Shown here in pieces: positions 39,164 to 46,873 of a stretch of DNA of 64,000 bases. The notes under the pieces were generated by a model that was given only the letters and a program-made list of their open reading frames with translations, was not told the DNA's origin and ran no database searches. Position 1 is the first letter of the stretch. Every line of letters starts with the position of its first letter. The position numbers and the translations under genes are program-made. Source of the DNA: Kitasatospora aureofaciens (GTDB taxonomy: Bacteria; Actinomycetota; Actinomycetes; Streptomycetales; Streptomycetaceae); the NCBI GenBank assembly GCA_000720845.1, contig JODU01000003.1, forward strand, positions 319,169 to 383,168, given 5' to 3'.

Positions 39164-39958
39164 CTACGAGGACAAGTTCGCGACGGCGTCGCGCACCTCG
39201 GCGGCCACCTCGTCCACGGAACGCCCCGAGCAGTGCAGTCGGCGCACCGCCAGGCGGGGGCGGGTGCGGGAGAGGTGCCCCAGCACGGCGTCGTAGCGCT
39301 CCCGGGTCGCCGCGAGGAACGCCTCGGTCTCGTGGAGTTCACCCCCGCGGGGGCGTTCCCCGGTGCGGCGAAGGGCTTCGGAGACGGGCAGGTCGAGGAG
39401 GAGGAGGCCGTCCGGGAGGGTGACGCCGAAGTGGCGGGCGAGGGTGGTGGACAGGACGTCCGGGGGAAGGGCGCCCCAGCGCAGTACCTCCGTGCCCGCC
39501 GCCCAGGCGTCCGTGCCCCCGGTGCGGGTCCGCAGCCAGTCGCGCACCGCGCGTGCGGCGTCCGGGTCCTGCTTGCGCCACCAGGCGTCCACGTCGGTAC
39601 GGGGCTCGACCACCTGCCGGGCGCGGGCGAACAGGGGCAGGTAGACCAGAGGGTCGACGAGCGGGTGCCGGTCGGCGAGGACGGTCCGGCCGCCGGCCGC
39701 CACGTGCCGCTCCGCCGGACCGAACAGACACAGCTGGAGGTACAGGACACAGACCTTGAGCTGGACGCGGCCCACCTCGTCGGCCGCGGAGGAGGCGCCG
39801 GCCAGCGCCGCGGACAGCTCGGTGCCCGGATTGTCCGGGTTCTCGTGTCCCCGCACGGCGTGCACGACCCCGACGCCGTCCCGTTCGCGGAGGCGGCGGA
39901 GCACCGTCGTCTTCCCGGTTCCGTCGATGCCGACGAGGGCGACGCGCACCTCACCCAC
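39164..39958 (-). CDS. P-loop kinase of thymidylate kinase fold
   Basis: 264 residues. Walker A GIDGTGKTT at about residue 10, the DR motif in VLADRHPLVDPLVYLP (about 90), and a lid-like segment RTGERPRGGELHETEAFLAATRERYDAVL near the C-terminus all match the thymidylate/NMP kinase fold. The central insert with WWRKQDPDAARAVRDWL is not typical of TMPK, and housekeeping tmk lies elsewhere in Streptomyces, so a different monophosphate substrate is likely. The GTG at 39958 overlaps the end of the HMG-CoA reductase gene by 8 bases: last gene of the operon. Phosphorylating a product made by the fused kinase is an attractive but unproved role. Confidence 0.8.
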   Translation of the reverse strand: MGEVRVALVGIDGTGKTTVLRRLRERDGVGVVHAVRGHENPDNPGTELSAALAGASSAADEVGRVQLKVCVLYLQLCLFGPAERHVAAGGRTVLADRHPLVDPLVYLPLFARARQVVEPRTDVDAWWRKQDPDAARAVRDWLRTRTGGTDAWAAGTEVLRWGALPPDVLSTTLARHFGVTLPDGLLLLDLPVSEALRRTGERPRGGELHETEAFLAATRERYDAVLGHLSRTRPRLAVRRLHCSGRSVDEVAAEVRDAVANLSS

Positions 39959-42329
39959 CGTCCCGGGTCTCTTCGATGTCCCACAGCCGGAACGCGGTCG
40001 CCACGACCTTCGGCAGGAACGCGAACTCCCGCTGGGTGCTCCCGGCGGCGTAGAGCGCGAGCCGGGTCATCAGGAACTCGCGCAGCGCCAGCCGGTGTCC
40101 ACGCCTCCAGTCGGAGTCCGCGACGAGCCGTGCCGCCCGGGGCGACACCGAGGCCACCGCCCGCGCGTGCACGTCGAGGAAGCGGTCCACCTCCTCCGCC
40201 GTGACGTGCGGGCCGGCGGTGAACGCCAGCAGTTCGACGGCGTCCCGCTGAGGCGGTCCGACGGTGGCCAGTTCCCAGTCGTACGCCACGATCCTCCCCT
40301 CCCTTACCGCGAGGTTGCGCGGGTTGAAGTCGTTGTGGACCAGGGTGCGGGGTATCGCGTGCAGTTCCTGCGTCCAGCGCTCGGCGTCCTCGACCACGCC
40401 GAGCAGGACGTCCCGGCGGTGGGCGCCGAGCAGTTCGGGAAGCTCGTCCGCGGCATGGCGCACCAGCGCCGCCCACAGCTCCCGTGCCTTCGCCAGTTGC
40501 GGGGGATCGGGCACGTGGTGCAGCCAGCCCTCGGCCAGGACCTCCTGGTCGCGGCCGAGCCAGTGCCCGTGGACGGCGCCGACGGCACGCAGCGCCTGGT
40601 CGGTCCGGGCGGCGTCCCACCGCCCACCGTCGTGGGGCAGCCGTTCCATGAGGATGACGTACGCCTCGCGCTCGTCGTCCTCCAGGAGTCCGTAACAGCG
40701 CGGCAGCAAGTCCGTCAGGACGGGCTCCCCGCGCCGGTACACGGCCAGTTCCCGGCGGTGGGCATCGGTGAACACGGTGTCGGCGCCCCAGCGTTGCCAG
40801 GCCGCGTCCAGCTCCGGCCCGCACACCGAGAACAGCTTCGCCACACCGCCGACGATCTCGTCCCCGCGCGACTTGACCTTTGCCACCAGCTCGGCGCCGG
40901 TGGACCCGTCGGCCGCGTTCCAGCCGACGCTCAGCGGGTACAGGCCGGTCAGCTTGCGCCGCTCGGCCAGCGCGCCCAGCTCGCTGGAGATGCCGTCGCC
41001 CCGCAGCATGGGCCCCTCGGTCACGCGAGTGACGTGCAGCCGGGGGTCGCCGGTGCCCTGTGCGAGCAGGGGTTGCAACAGGGCGGCGTCCAAGTCGCCC
41101 GGCTGGAGCCAGTCGACGCGCCGGGCCCGGCCGAGGCGCTGGTGGGCGGCCGCGAACTGGCCGCTGACCACCGCCGCCATGGTGGACACGTCCAGGGCGA
41201 GGGCGAACCCGGCCACGATCTCCGCGAACCGACGCGCTCCACCCGTGCCCGCGCACCCCAGCAGGGTGAGGAAGTCGCGCTGGTGCGGCAGCGCGGTGCC
41301 GCCGCCCACGGTGCCCACCACCAGATTGGGCAGCAGCAGGGTGGCGACGAGATCGTCACCGTCCGTCTCCATCGAGAAGATCGACGTGCCCGACTCGTGG
41401 ACGCAGGCCGCGTCCTGGCCCGTGGCGAGGAACAGGGCCGCGACGATGTTCGCCGCGTTCACGCCGTAGCCGACCATCCCGGCCTGCTGCGCCCCGAGGA
41501 CCGTCGCCACATGGCTCTTGACCATGGCCTCCGGCGTGGTCTTCAGAACGCCGGTCACCGCGTCGCGGCGCACCCGGCACTCCGCCGTCACCCGGGTTCC
41601 GCGCCCGGCGAGCAGGGACGTGACGGCCGCCTTCTTGTCACCGCTCAGGTTGCCCTCCAGCAGGGAGTTCACCGGGCGCATGCCTTCGTCGTCGGCGACG
41701 GCCTCGGTCAGCCGGCGCAGGATCTGCCAGGTGGCCGCCGTCGTCATGTTCTGGCCGGCCGCGTCGGCCGTCTCGAACACACAGCGCAGGTGCAGATAGC
41801 GGCCGATCTGGTAGGGCTCCACGTCGATCAGCCGGGTGTGCCGGGACACCATGCGGACCTGCTCCTCCAGCAGGCCGCGCCGCTCCCGCAGCCAGCCGGT
41901 GAACCGGTGCGCGGCGTTGAGGTCGTCGAACTCCAGGACGGGTGCCCGGGTCATACGCTGCGACAGCACCTTCGTCAGTACGCCGCCGGACGCGGTCAGC
42001 GCCCGCGCGCCCCGGGACGTGGAGGCCACCAACGCGCCCTCCGTGGTGGCGAGCGGGGCCACGACGCTGTCCCGGGCCGCGTCCCCGGCGAACAGCAGCG
42101 GGCCGGCGAGACCCACCGGCACCTCCACGGAGCCGACGAAGTTCTCCACGTTGCCCATCAGGTTCCGGGCCGCCAGCCCGGTGCTCTCCAGCGAGGCGAG
42201 CGCGGTGCCGCCGCGCTCCCGCAGCCAGCTCAGCCGTTGCCTTCGGGCCTCCTCGGAGTACTGTCCCCGGCCCGGAACGACGTCGCTCATATGTCCCTCG
42301 TCCCCCGTCTCGTGGGTCGGCGTCTGCAT
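39951..42329 (-). CDS. HMG-CoA reductase (class I) fused to an APH-type kinase
   Basis: 792 residues. Residues about 55-435 are a class I (eukaryote/archaea-type) HMG-CoA reductase without membrane anchor: VEVPVGLAGPL, ATTEGALVASTSRGARA with catalytic Glu97, SGDKKAA with Asp231/Lys232, GQDAA with Asp306, VGGGTALPHQ, and catalytic His396. All four catalytic positions are kept. Residues about 455-790 are an aminoglycoside-phosphotransferase/choline-kinase fold with the Brenner motif HNDFNPRN (665-672) and metal-binding DWE (684-686). The ATG shares a base with the TGA of the GH3 gene. I know of no such fusion. HMG-CoA to mevalonate is the expected reductase reaction; a kinase acting on that product or a derivative is inference. 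No other mevalonate-pathway gene is in the window. Confidence 0.9.
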   Translation of the reverse strand: MQTPTHETGDEGHMSDVVPGRGQYSEEARRQRLSWLRERGGTALASLESTGLAARNLMGNVENFVGSVEVPVGLAGPLLFAGDAARDSVVAPLATTEGALVASTSRGARALTASGGVLTKVLSQRMTRAPVLEFDDLNAAHRFTGWLRERRGLLEEQVRMVSRHTRLIDVEPYQIGRYLHLRCVFETADAAGQNMTTAATWQILRRLTEAVADDEGMRPVNSLLEGNLSGDKKAAVTSLLAGRGTRVTAECRVRRDAVTGVLKTTPEAMVKSHVATVLGAQQAGMVGYGVNAANIVAALFLATGQDAACVHESGTSIFSMETDGDDLVATLLLPNLVVGTVGGGTALPHQRDFLTLLGCAGTGGARRFAEIVAGFALALDVSTMAAVVSGQFAAAHQRLGRARRVDWLQPGDLDAALLQPLLAQGTGDPRLHVTRVTEGPMLRGDGISSELGALAERRKLTGLYPLSVGWNAADGSTGAELVAKVKSRGDEIVGGVAKLFSVCGPELDAAWQRWGADTVFTDAHRRELAVYRRGEPVLTDLLPRCYGLLEDDEREAYVILMERLPHDGGRWDAARTDQALRAVGAVHGHWLGRDQEVLAEGWLHHVPDPPQLAKARELWAALVRHAADELPELLGAHRRDVLLGVVEDAERWTQELHAIPRTLVHNDFNPRNLAVREGRIVAYDWELATVGPPQRDAVELLAFTAGPHVTAEEVDRFLDVHARAVASVSPRAARLVADSDWRRGHRLALREFLMTRLALYAAGSTQREFAFLPKVVATAFRLWDIEETRDGG

Positions 42330-43954
42330 CAGGCCGCCTGCGGCCGGGTGGACGTGATGCGCGCCCAGGCTTCGTCGGAGGGCTGGAAGACCCGGTCCTT
42401 GACGCGGGGCGGTCGCTGTCCGCCGCGTACCGTGTGCTCCCACTCGAGCAGGAAGGCGTCCTCGTGGACGGTGATCACCTCGACGGGGGCGATCCGTCCG
42501 GACCGGCGGCCGGCCCCGTATCCGGGGCAGTGCTGCGCCAGCCGCGCGTCCAGCGCGCCCGCCAGGTCCGCCACCGGAGGCCCCGCGAAGGCCACCGCGA
42601 CCTGGTAGCGGCCCGGCCGGCCGGGGGCCAGGCGACAGGTGGCGTTGCGGATCTCCGCCCCGGTGTCCTGGCAGGCGGCGCCCAGGGCGCGGACCGCCAC
42701 GGCCTCCGAGAGCCGCTCGCCGGCGGCGGACCGGACGACGTCCCGGCCCGCGTACTCGACGCGCGGGGTGCGCCCGACCCGGCCGACGACCCGGACCACG
42801 TCAGTGACGGCGCACCGGTAGAGCCCGCCGATGTGGCTGAGCACGAGGTGGTAGTCGGCTCCCTCCTCCAGTTCGGTCGGCAGCAGGGTCTCGCTGTCGG
42901 CCGACAGGGGGCCGTCGGCCGGGACGAACTCGTACACGCAGCCGGGCAGGTAGAGCGGCGCACCGCTGGGATGCCGGTCCACCGGCACGGCGGCCGGTCC
43001 CTCGCAGGACGCGACGGGCGCCGCGAAGAGCTGGACACCGGGCCCGTAGGTCTCCCGTACGCGGGGGAGGTAGAGGGAGGCGAGGGCGCTGTTCCAGACG
43101 AGGACGGCGGTCAGCCGCGGCCACAGGTGCTGGGGCAGCACGGTGCCGAACGTCGCGGCGTACCGCGCGATCTCGTCGGCGCGTTCCGGGTCGGGCGAGG
43201 TGTGCGGCCGGCCGCCGAGCGTGCCGGCCCGGATGTCCTCGACCAGCCTGGGCCACGAGGTGCGCAGTTGGTAGGGCAGGGCGGCGACCATCGCGGGGTT
43301 GATGCCGATGACGGCGCGGATGTCCTGCGCGGCGGCGAGCCGGAGCTTGAAGTAGGCGCGCTCCCAGGGGTCGGCCGAGGCGAGCGCCTCGGGGATCCGG
43401 CTCCAAGAGGCGTCGTTGCCCGGTCCGACGGCCGAGTCCTCGCCGAACCGCCGGTAGTCGACCTGGCTGGAGCCGATGTGCGGCTGGCCCTTGCGGGTGC
43501 GGGCCGCGGGCGCGGTCGGGTCCTGCCACAGGTTCAGCACTCCGTCCGGCGCGGTGGCCGAGCCGGGCAGCGTGCCGAGCAGCGGGGCGAAGGCGGCGTG
43601 GTAGAAGGGCAGGAAGACCTCCCGCATGTAGGTGCGGGTCACCGGGATGTGCTTCTCGCGGCCTGTGCTGCCGCTGGAGGAGAAGTACACCACCGGGTCG
43701 TCGGCCGTCAGCACGCGTTTTTCCCCGTCCATCGCCCGCTCGATCCACGGCATCAGCTCCTCATGGGTGCGGATCGGCACCGCCCGGCGCAGCTCGCCGA
43801 CGGTACGGACGCCGGACAGCCCGTGCTCGTGGCCGAACGCGGTGCCGGCGTTGTGCTTCAGGATCCGGGTGAGCAGTTCGCGTTGCGTCTCCTCGGGACG
43901 GTCCAGGCTGTCCAGGAGCCGGCGGTGCGCCGCCTGTACGCGTGCGGCCTCCAT
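42329..43954 (-). CDS. GH3-type acyl-adenylating amide synthetase
   Basis: 541 residues of the GH3 (auxin-responsive) superfamily, ANL-like enzymes that adenylate a carboxylic acid and pass it to an amine. Phosphate-binding motif SSSGSTGREKHIPVT at about residue 92; adenine region YLPGCVYEFVP (about 330); hinge motif YRCAVTDVVRVVG (about 385); C-terminal Lys in RVKDRVFQ. It starts with ATG sharing a base with the TGA of the previous gene (TGATG), and its own stop is joined the same way to the reductase gene. GH3 proteins in bacteria are mostly uncharacterised. Here it could attach a mevalonate-like or other acid to an amino compound. Substrates are not readable. Confidence 0.85.
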   Translation of the reverse strand: MEAARVQAAHRRLLDSLDRPEETQRELLTRILKHNAGTAFGHEHGLSGVRTVGELRRAVPIRTHEELMPWIERAMDGEKRVLTADDPVVYFSSSGSTGREKHIPVTRTYMREVFLPFYHAAFAPLLGTLPGSATAPDGVLNLWQDPTAPAARTRKGQPHIGSSQVDYRRFGEDSAVGPGNDASWSRIPEALASADPWERAYFKLRLAAAQDIRAVIGINPAMVAALPYQLRTSWPRLVEDIRAGTLGGRPHTSPDPERADEIARYAATFGTVLPQHLWPRLTAVLVWNSALASLYLPRVRETYGPGVQLFAAPVASCEGPAAVPVDRHPSGAPLYLPGCVYEFVPADGPLSADSETLLPTELEEGADYHLVLSHIGGLYRCAVTDVVRVVGRVGRTPRVEYAGRDVVRSAAGERLSEAVAVRALGAACQDTGAEIRNATCRLAPGRPGRYQVAVAFAGPPVADLAGALDARLAQHCPGYGAGRRSGRIAPVEVITVHEDAFLLEWEHTVRGGQRPPRVKDRVFQPSDEAWARITSTRPQAA

Positions 43955-44688
43955 CAGTGGCCTCCTCGGTCACGGTTCGAGATGAGTACGCCGTACAGGC
44001 GCAGCCGGTCGTGGTCGGTGCCGTCGCGGGAGATCCGGGTCTGGACCGTGTCGGCGCGGCCCGGGCCGAGGGCGGCACGGAAGTCCGGGGGGTCGAGTAC
44101 GTCCCGGTGTTCCACCCGGACGGCGTCGCCGGGCCCGAGCAGCCCCCGCAACACCGCCTCGGTGACCAGGTGGTGGACGTGCACCAGGTACGCGTCGCTG
44201 CGGACCCCGCCGGTGGCCACCGTCATCTCCACCCGGTGTCCCGAGGGCCGCCCGGGAACGCGCACGGCGAGCGGCCCCGAGGGCACGTCGACCGGGAACG
44301 GGCCCTGGAAGGTACGCAGCATCCGCGACAGGGCGGACAGCTCGCGGCGGGTGGCCGGGCCGTACCAGGCGAGGCCGCCGCCGGGGGCGAGACGGCGGTG
44401 CGGATGACGGCCGGCGACGCTGCCCGGCCGCCCTGCGAGGAAGACGGTGCGGGTGAACGCGCGGTACCAGCCCGCCCGCTCGCCGGGCTCCAGCGCCAGC
44501 GCGAACGAGGCAGCGCCGGCGACGAACCCGGCCGGGTCGATGTCGTCCACGACGACGACCGCGGTCAGCTCCCGCGGGGCCGAGAGGTCGCCGCCCGCGA
44601 GCCCCGCGTGGACCGCTTTGAGCCTGGCCCGCGCCGCGGAGGCCAGCACCTCGGCATCGGTGGGACACAGGGCCCCTGGAGCGCTCAT
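43954..44688 (-). CDS. unrecognised protein, operon with GH3 and HMG-CoA reductase
   Basis: 244 residues with no motif I can name. No signal peptide; probably soluble. Features: TAVVVVDDIDPAGFVAGAASFALALEPGERAGWYRAFTRTVFLAG in the first half, and YLVHVHHLVTEAVLRGLLGPGDAVRVEHRDVLDPPDFRAAL near the end. The HVHH cluster and conserved acidic DVLDPPDF could be metal- or substrate-binding. ATG overlaps the upstream stop (ATGA), and its stop overlaps the GH3 start (TGATG), so it is made in fixed ratio with them. Strong GC3 bias supports coding. Confidence 0.7.
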   Translation of the reverse strand: MSAPGALCPTDAEVLASAARARLKAVHAGLAGGDLSAPRELTAVVVVDDIDPAGFVAGAASFALALEPGERAGWYRAFTRTVFLAGRPGSVAGRHPHRRLAPGGGLAWYGPATRRELSALSRMLRTFQGPFPVDVPSGPLAVRVPGRPSGHRVEMTVATGGVRSDAYLVHVHHLVTEAVLRGLLGPGDAVRVEHRDVLDPPDFRAALGPGRADTVQTRISRDGTDHDRLRLYGVLISNRDRGGH

Positions 44689-45824
44689 GTGTAGATCGCC
44701 CGGATCGCGGGGGAGGGCGGGACGCCGGGCCGGCCGAGCAGGGACGCCGTCAGCCGGTAGGGGTCGACGTATCCGTGCGGTGCCCGCAGCCGGGTCGGCA
44801 GATCGGCGGCGCCCCACCGGCTCGGGTCCGCGTCGCCGGCGGCCGCGCGGTCGAGCAGCCGGGCCGCGCGCCCCACACAGCGGCGCAGCAGCCCCATCCG
44901 GAACGGCTGGGCGGAGCGCCGGTGCAGGGTACCGACGAAGTACAGCCGCATGCCCAGCCGGTAGGCCGCCCGGTCCGCGGAACCGGAGGTGGCCGACAGG
45001 TCGCCGAGGGTCGAGCCCCGCCAGCCGCCGTACCGGCTGGAGCGCACCGTCCCGCCCACCGGCACCCTGCTCAGGGAGAGACGCGCGGTGCGCGCACCGA
45101 ACTCGGCCAGGACTCGCTCCAGGAGCAGGTAGTCGGCGGTGATGCCGTCGTCGTGGATCAGCAGGAACCGCCGTCGCGGGCCGATCATCGGGATCAGCTC
45201 GCGCAGGATCGGCAGCAGGTAGTTGGGGTGGCCGTCGGCGCCGACCAACTGGCGCAGCGGCAGGCCCCAGCGGGGACCGTCGAGGTGGACCGGGCCGCCG
45301 TAGCGCCGGTGGTCGATCAGCAGGCCCCGGGCGGCGAGGGTGTCGAGCATGGTCCCGGCCGTGGTGGCGAGCGGACGGTCGGCGGTGAGTCCGAGACCGC
45401 CGACGCCCAGCAGGTCCAGCTGGGCCTGCCACAGTTGCAGCATGCGGAGCCCGGCCGGGTGGATCCAGCCGTCACGGTCGGCGCGGGCCAGGCGCACGCC
45501 CACCGCCCCGGGGTCGGCCGTCCTGCGTTCGCCGTGGAAGCGGACGTACCGGTCGCCGATCGCCGTCTCCGACTCGCGGCTCCAGTCGGTGTGCGGCTCG
45601 GTCAGCTCGAGATGATGCCAGAAGGCCGTCGCCTGGGTGGTGACGGTGGCCATGCGGTTGTTCCAGACCAGCCGCACCGCGTCGGCCCTGGCGCTCGCCT
45701 TGACGAGTACGTCGGTCCACAGCAGGCCCTTGACGTGAGTGGGGGTGAGGGGTTTGGTCGGAGTGATCGTCACCGGTGCCACGACGAGCTCGGTGGCGGG
45801 AGCGACTGTCAGCTGCATGGTCAC
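44685..45824 (-). CDS. unrecognised protein, first gene of the GH3/HMG-CoA reductase operon
   Basis: 379 residues with no family I can name. It has no signal peptide or membrane segment. Notable stretches are LVWNNRMATVTTQATAFWHHLELTEPH (about 45-72), FLLIHDDGITADYLLLERVLAEFG (about 200) and LRAPHGYVDPYRLTASLLGRPG near the end. The acidic HDDGITADY block could bind metal or nucleotide. GTG 45824 and ATG 45818 are both possible starts; neither has a good RBS. Its last codons overlap the next gene by ATGA. The promoter region upstream carries the GGCA-N6-TGCCA motif and a long hairpin shared with the peptide-cluster genes. Confidence 0.7.
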   Translation of the reverse strand: MTMQLTVAPATELVVAPVTITPTKPLTPTHVKGLLWTDVLVKASARADAVRLVWNNRMATVTTQATAFWHHLELTEPHTDWSRESETAIGDRYVRFHGERRTADPGAVGVRLARADRDGWIHPAGLRMLQLWQAQLDLLGVGGLGLTADRPLATTAGTMLDTLAARGLLIDHRRYGGPVHLDGPRWGLPLRQLVGADGHPNYLLPILRELIPMIGPRRRFLLIHDDGITADYLLLERVLAEFGARTARLSLSRVPVGGTVRSSRYGGWRGSTLGDLSATSGSADRAAYRLGMRLYFVGTLHRRSAQPFRMGLLRRCVGRAARLLDRAAAGDADPSRWGAADLPTRLRAPHGYVDPYRLTASLLGRPGVPPSPAIRAIYT

Positions 45825-45849
45825 GCCGTTCGTCCGGATGAGCGCGAAG

Positions 45850-45878
45850 TCAAGTCCGGCTTGTCCAAGGGGACTTGA
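45850..45878. promoter_or_regulatory. inverted repeat in leader of the GH3/HMGR operon
   Basis: TCAAGTCC (45850-45857) and GGACTTGA (45871-45878), separated by 13 bases, 26 bases upstream of the first gene's start. It is an operator or 5'-leader hairpin. Confidence 0.5.
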
Positions 45879-45939
45879 GGGGCACGGGGGGCGAGGTTAA
45901 CCAGACCGGAAATTGCGCGTCCAACGAATGCCGTTCCGC

Positions 45940-45955
45940 TGGCACCTTGCTGCCA
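45940..45955. promoter_or_regulatory. shared palindrome site 1 (TGGCA-N6-TGCCA)
   Basis: TGGCACCTTGCTGCCA, 116 bases upstream of the operon starting at 45824. It matches sites at 46046, 49869 and 52796; the common pattern is GGCA, six bases usually ending GC, then TGCCA. Confidence 0.65.
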
Positions 45956-45969
45956 ATTCCTCGCCCGCT

Positions 45970-46011
45970 CCCACCCCGGACCCTGCGGAAAACCGCAGGG
46001 TCCGGGGTGGG
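45970..46011. promoter_or_regulatory. long hairpin A with shared core
   Basis: A perfect 19-bp inverted repeat (45970-45988 and 45993-46011) around an AAAA loop. Its inner core, ACCCTGCGG, four bases, CCGCAGGGT, is identical to that of hairpin B at 50046-50089. It lies between divergent promoters, not after a gene, so it is not a simple terminator. Confidence 0.75.
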
Positions 46012-46045
46012 GGAAACCGCACAAGTTCGACGGCTATCCGCATAC

Positions 46046-46071
46046 CGGCACTGAGCTGGCACTTCTAGCGT
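46046..46071 (+). promoter_or_regulatory. shared palindrome site 2 and -10 element of dedA operon
   Basis: CGGCACTGAGCTGGCA (46046-46061) differs from the palindrome by one base in the right arm. It ends five bases before TAGCGT (46066-46071), a TANNNT-type -10, so it covers the -35 position, as expected for an activator site. The dedA ATG is 57 bases after the -10. Confidence 0.55.
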
Positions 46072-46127
46072 GGTCAACGGATCGCGGCACCGGCCCGCGG
46101 CGTGCGCTTCGTACCTGGAGACTTCGA

Positions 46128-46790
46128 ATGGACCACATCACCCTTGCGCTGCCACAGGAGCCCGCGGACGGCATCGCGGGATGGGCGGCCGACCTGGTGG
46201 ACGCCATGGGCGCGCCCGGTGCCGGCCTCGCTGTCGCCCTGGAAAACCTCTTCCCGCCGCTGCCGAGCGAGATCATCCTGCCGTTGACCGGTTTCGCCGC
46301 CGGACAGGGAGTCATCAGCCTGTTCGCGGCCCTCTTCTGGACCACTCTCGGGTCCGTGGTGGGTGCCGCGGTCCTCTACTGGATCGGCGCACTGGTCGGC
46401 CGCGAGCGGATGTACGCGATCTGGGCGAAGCTGCCCCTGGTCAAGACCTCCGACCTGGAGCGGACGGAGGAGTGGTTCGCCAAGCACGGCACCAAGGCCG
46501 TCTTCTTCGGCCGCATGGTGCCGATCTTCCGCAGCCTGATCTCGGTGCCGGCCGGCCTGGAGCGCATGCCCCTGCCGACCTTCCTGCTCCTCACCGGCCT
46601 GGGCACGCTGATGTGGAACACCGTGCTCGTCATGTCGGGGTACTGGCTGGGCGACCAGTGGGACAAGGTCGGCGACTACGTCGGTGTGCTCAGCAAGGTC
46701 GTCCTGGTCGCGGTGGTCCTCGCCCTGGCCTTCTACATCGTGGTCCGGCTGCGCTCGCGCGGCACCGCCCAGCACCGCCGCCCGTCGTGA
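46128..46790 (+). CDS. DedA-family membrane protein
   Basis: 220 residues with four to five membrane segments and DedA hallmarks: ENLFPPLPSEIILPLTGFAAGQG, then GSVVGAAVLYWIGALVGRE and FFGRMVPIFRSLISVPAGLERM (the FxGRxxPxxRxxxxxxAG motif). DedA proteins flip or recycle lipid carriers such as undecaprenyl phosphate and C55-P or phosphatidylethanolamine, and affect envelope stress and peptide resistance. ATG 46128 follows CTGGAG. It lies 83 bases before the sensor kinase gene and may be transcribed with it, suggesting an envelope or self-protection role near the peptide cluster. Confidence 0.9.
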   Translation: MDHITLALPQEPADGIAGWAADLVDAMGAPGAGLAVALENLFPPLPSEIILPLTGFAAGQGVISLFAALFWTTLGSVVGAAVLYWIGALVGRERMYAIWAKLPLVKTSDLERTEEWFAKHGTKAVFFGRMVPIFRSLISVPAGLERMPLPTFLLLTGLGTLMWNTVLVMSGYWLGDQWDKVGDYVGVLSKVVLVAVVLALAFYIVVRLRSRGTAQHRRPS

Positions 46791-46873
46791 CCGGCCCCGT
46801 CCTGACCGGTCCCGTCCTGACCCGGACCGAGCGATCTTGCCCCGGCTGCGCCGCCCCACTAGGCTCAGCGAGC

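Larger units (their letters stand above)
45825..46127. other. divergent promoter region, GH3/HMGR operon and dedA
   Basis: These 303 bases contain, from left to right, an inverted repeat (45850-45878), motif site 1 (45940-45955), a 42-base hairpin (45970-46011), motif site 2 (46046-46061) and a -10-like TAGCGT (46066-46071) for the rightward genes. It is unusually structured for its length and contains no coding frame. Confidence 0.7.

Noticed and set aside
39951..42329. HMG-CoA reductase as part of a standard mevalonate pathway cluster
   Set aside because: None of the expected partner genes (synthase, classical mevalonate and phosphomevalonate kinases, decarboxylase, type 2 isomerase) is present, and the kinase fusion is not the usual form.
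45970..46011. Hairpin A as a transcription terminator
   Set aside because: It lies between two divergent gene starts, not after a gene, and has no U-tract. A leader attenuator remains possible.
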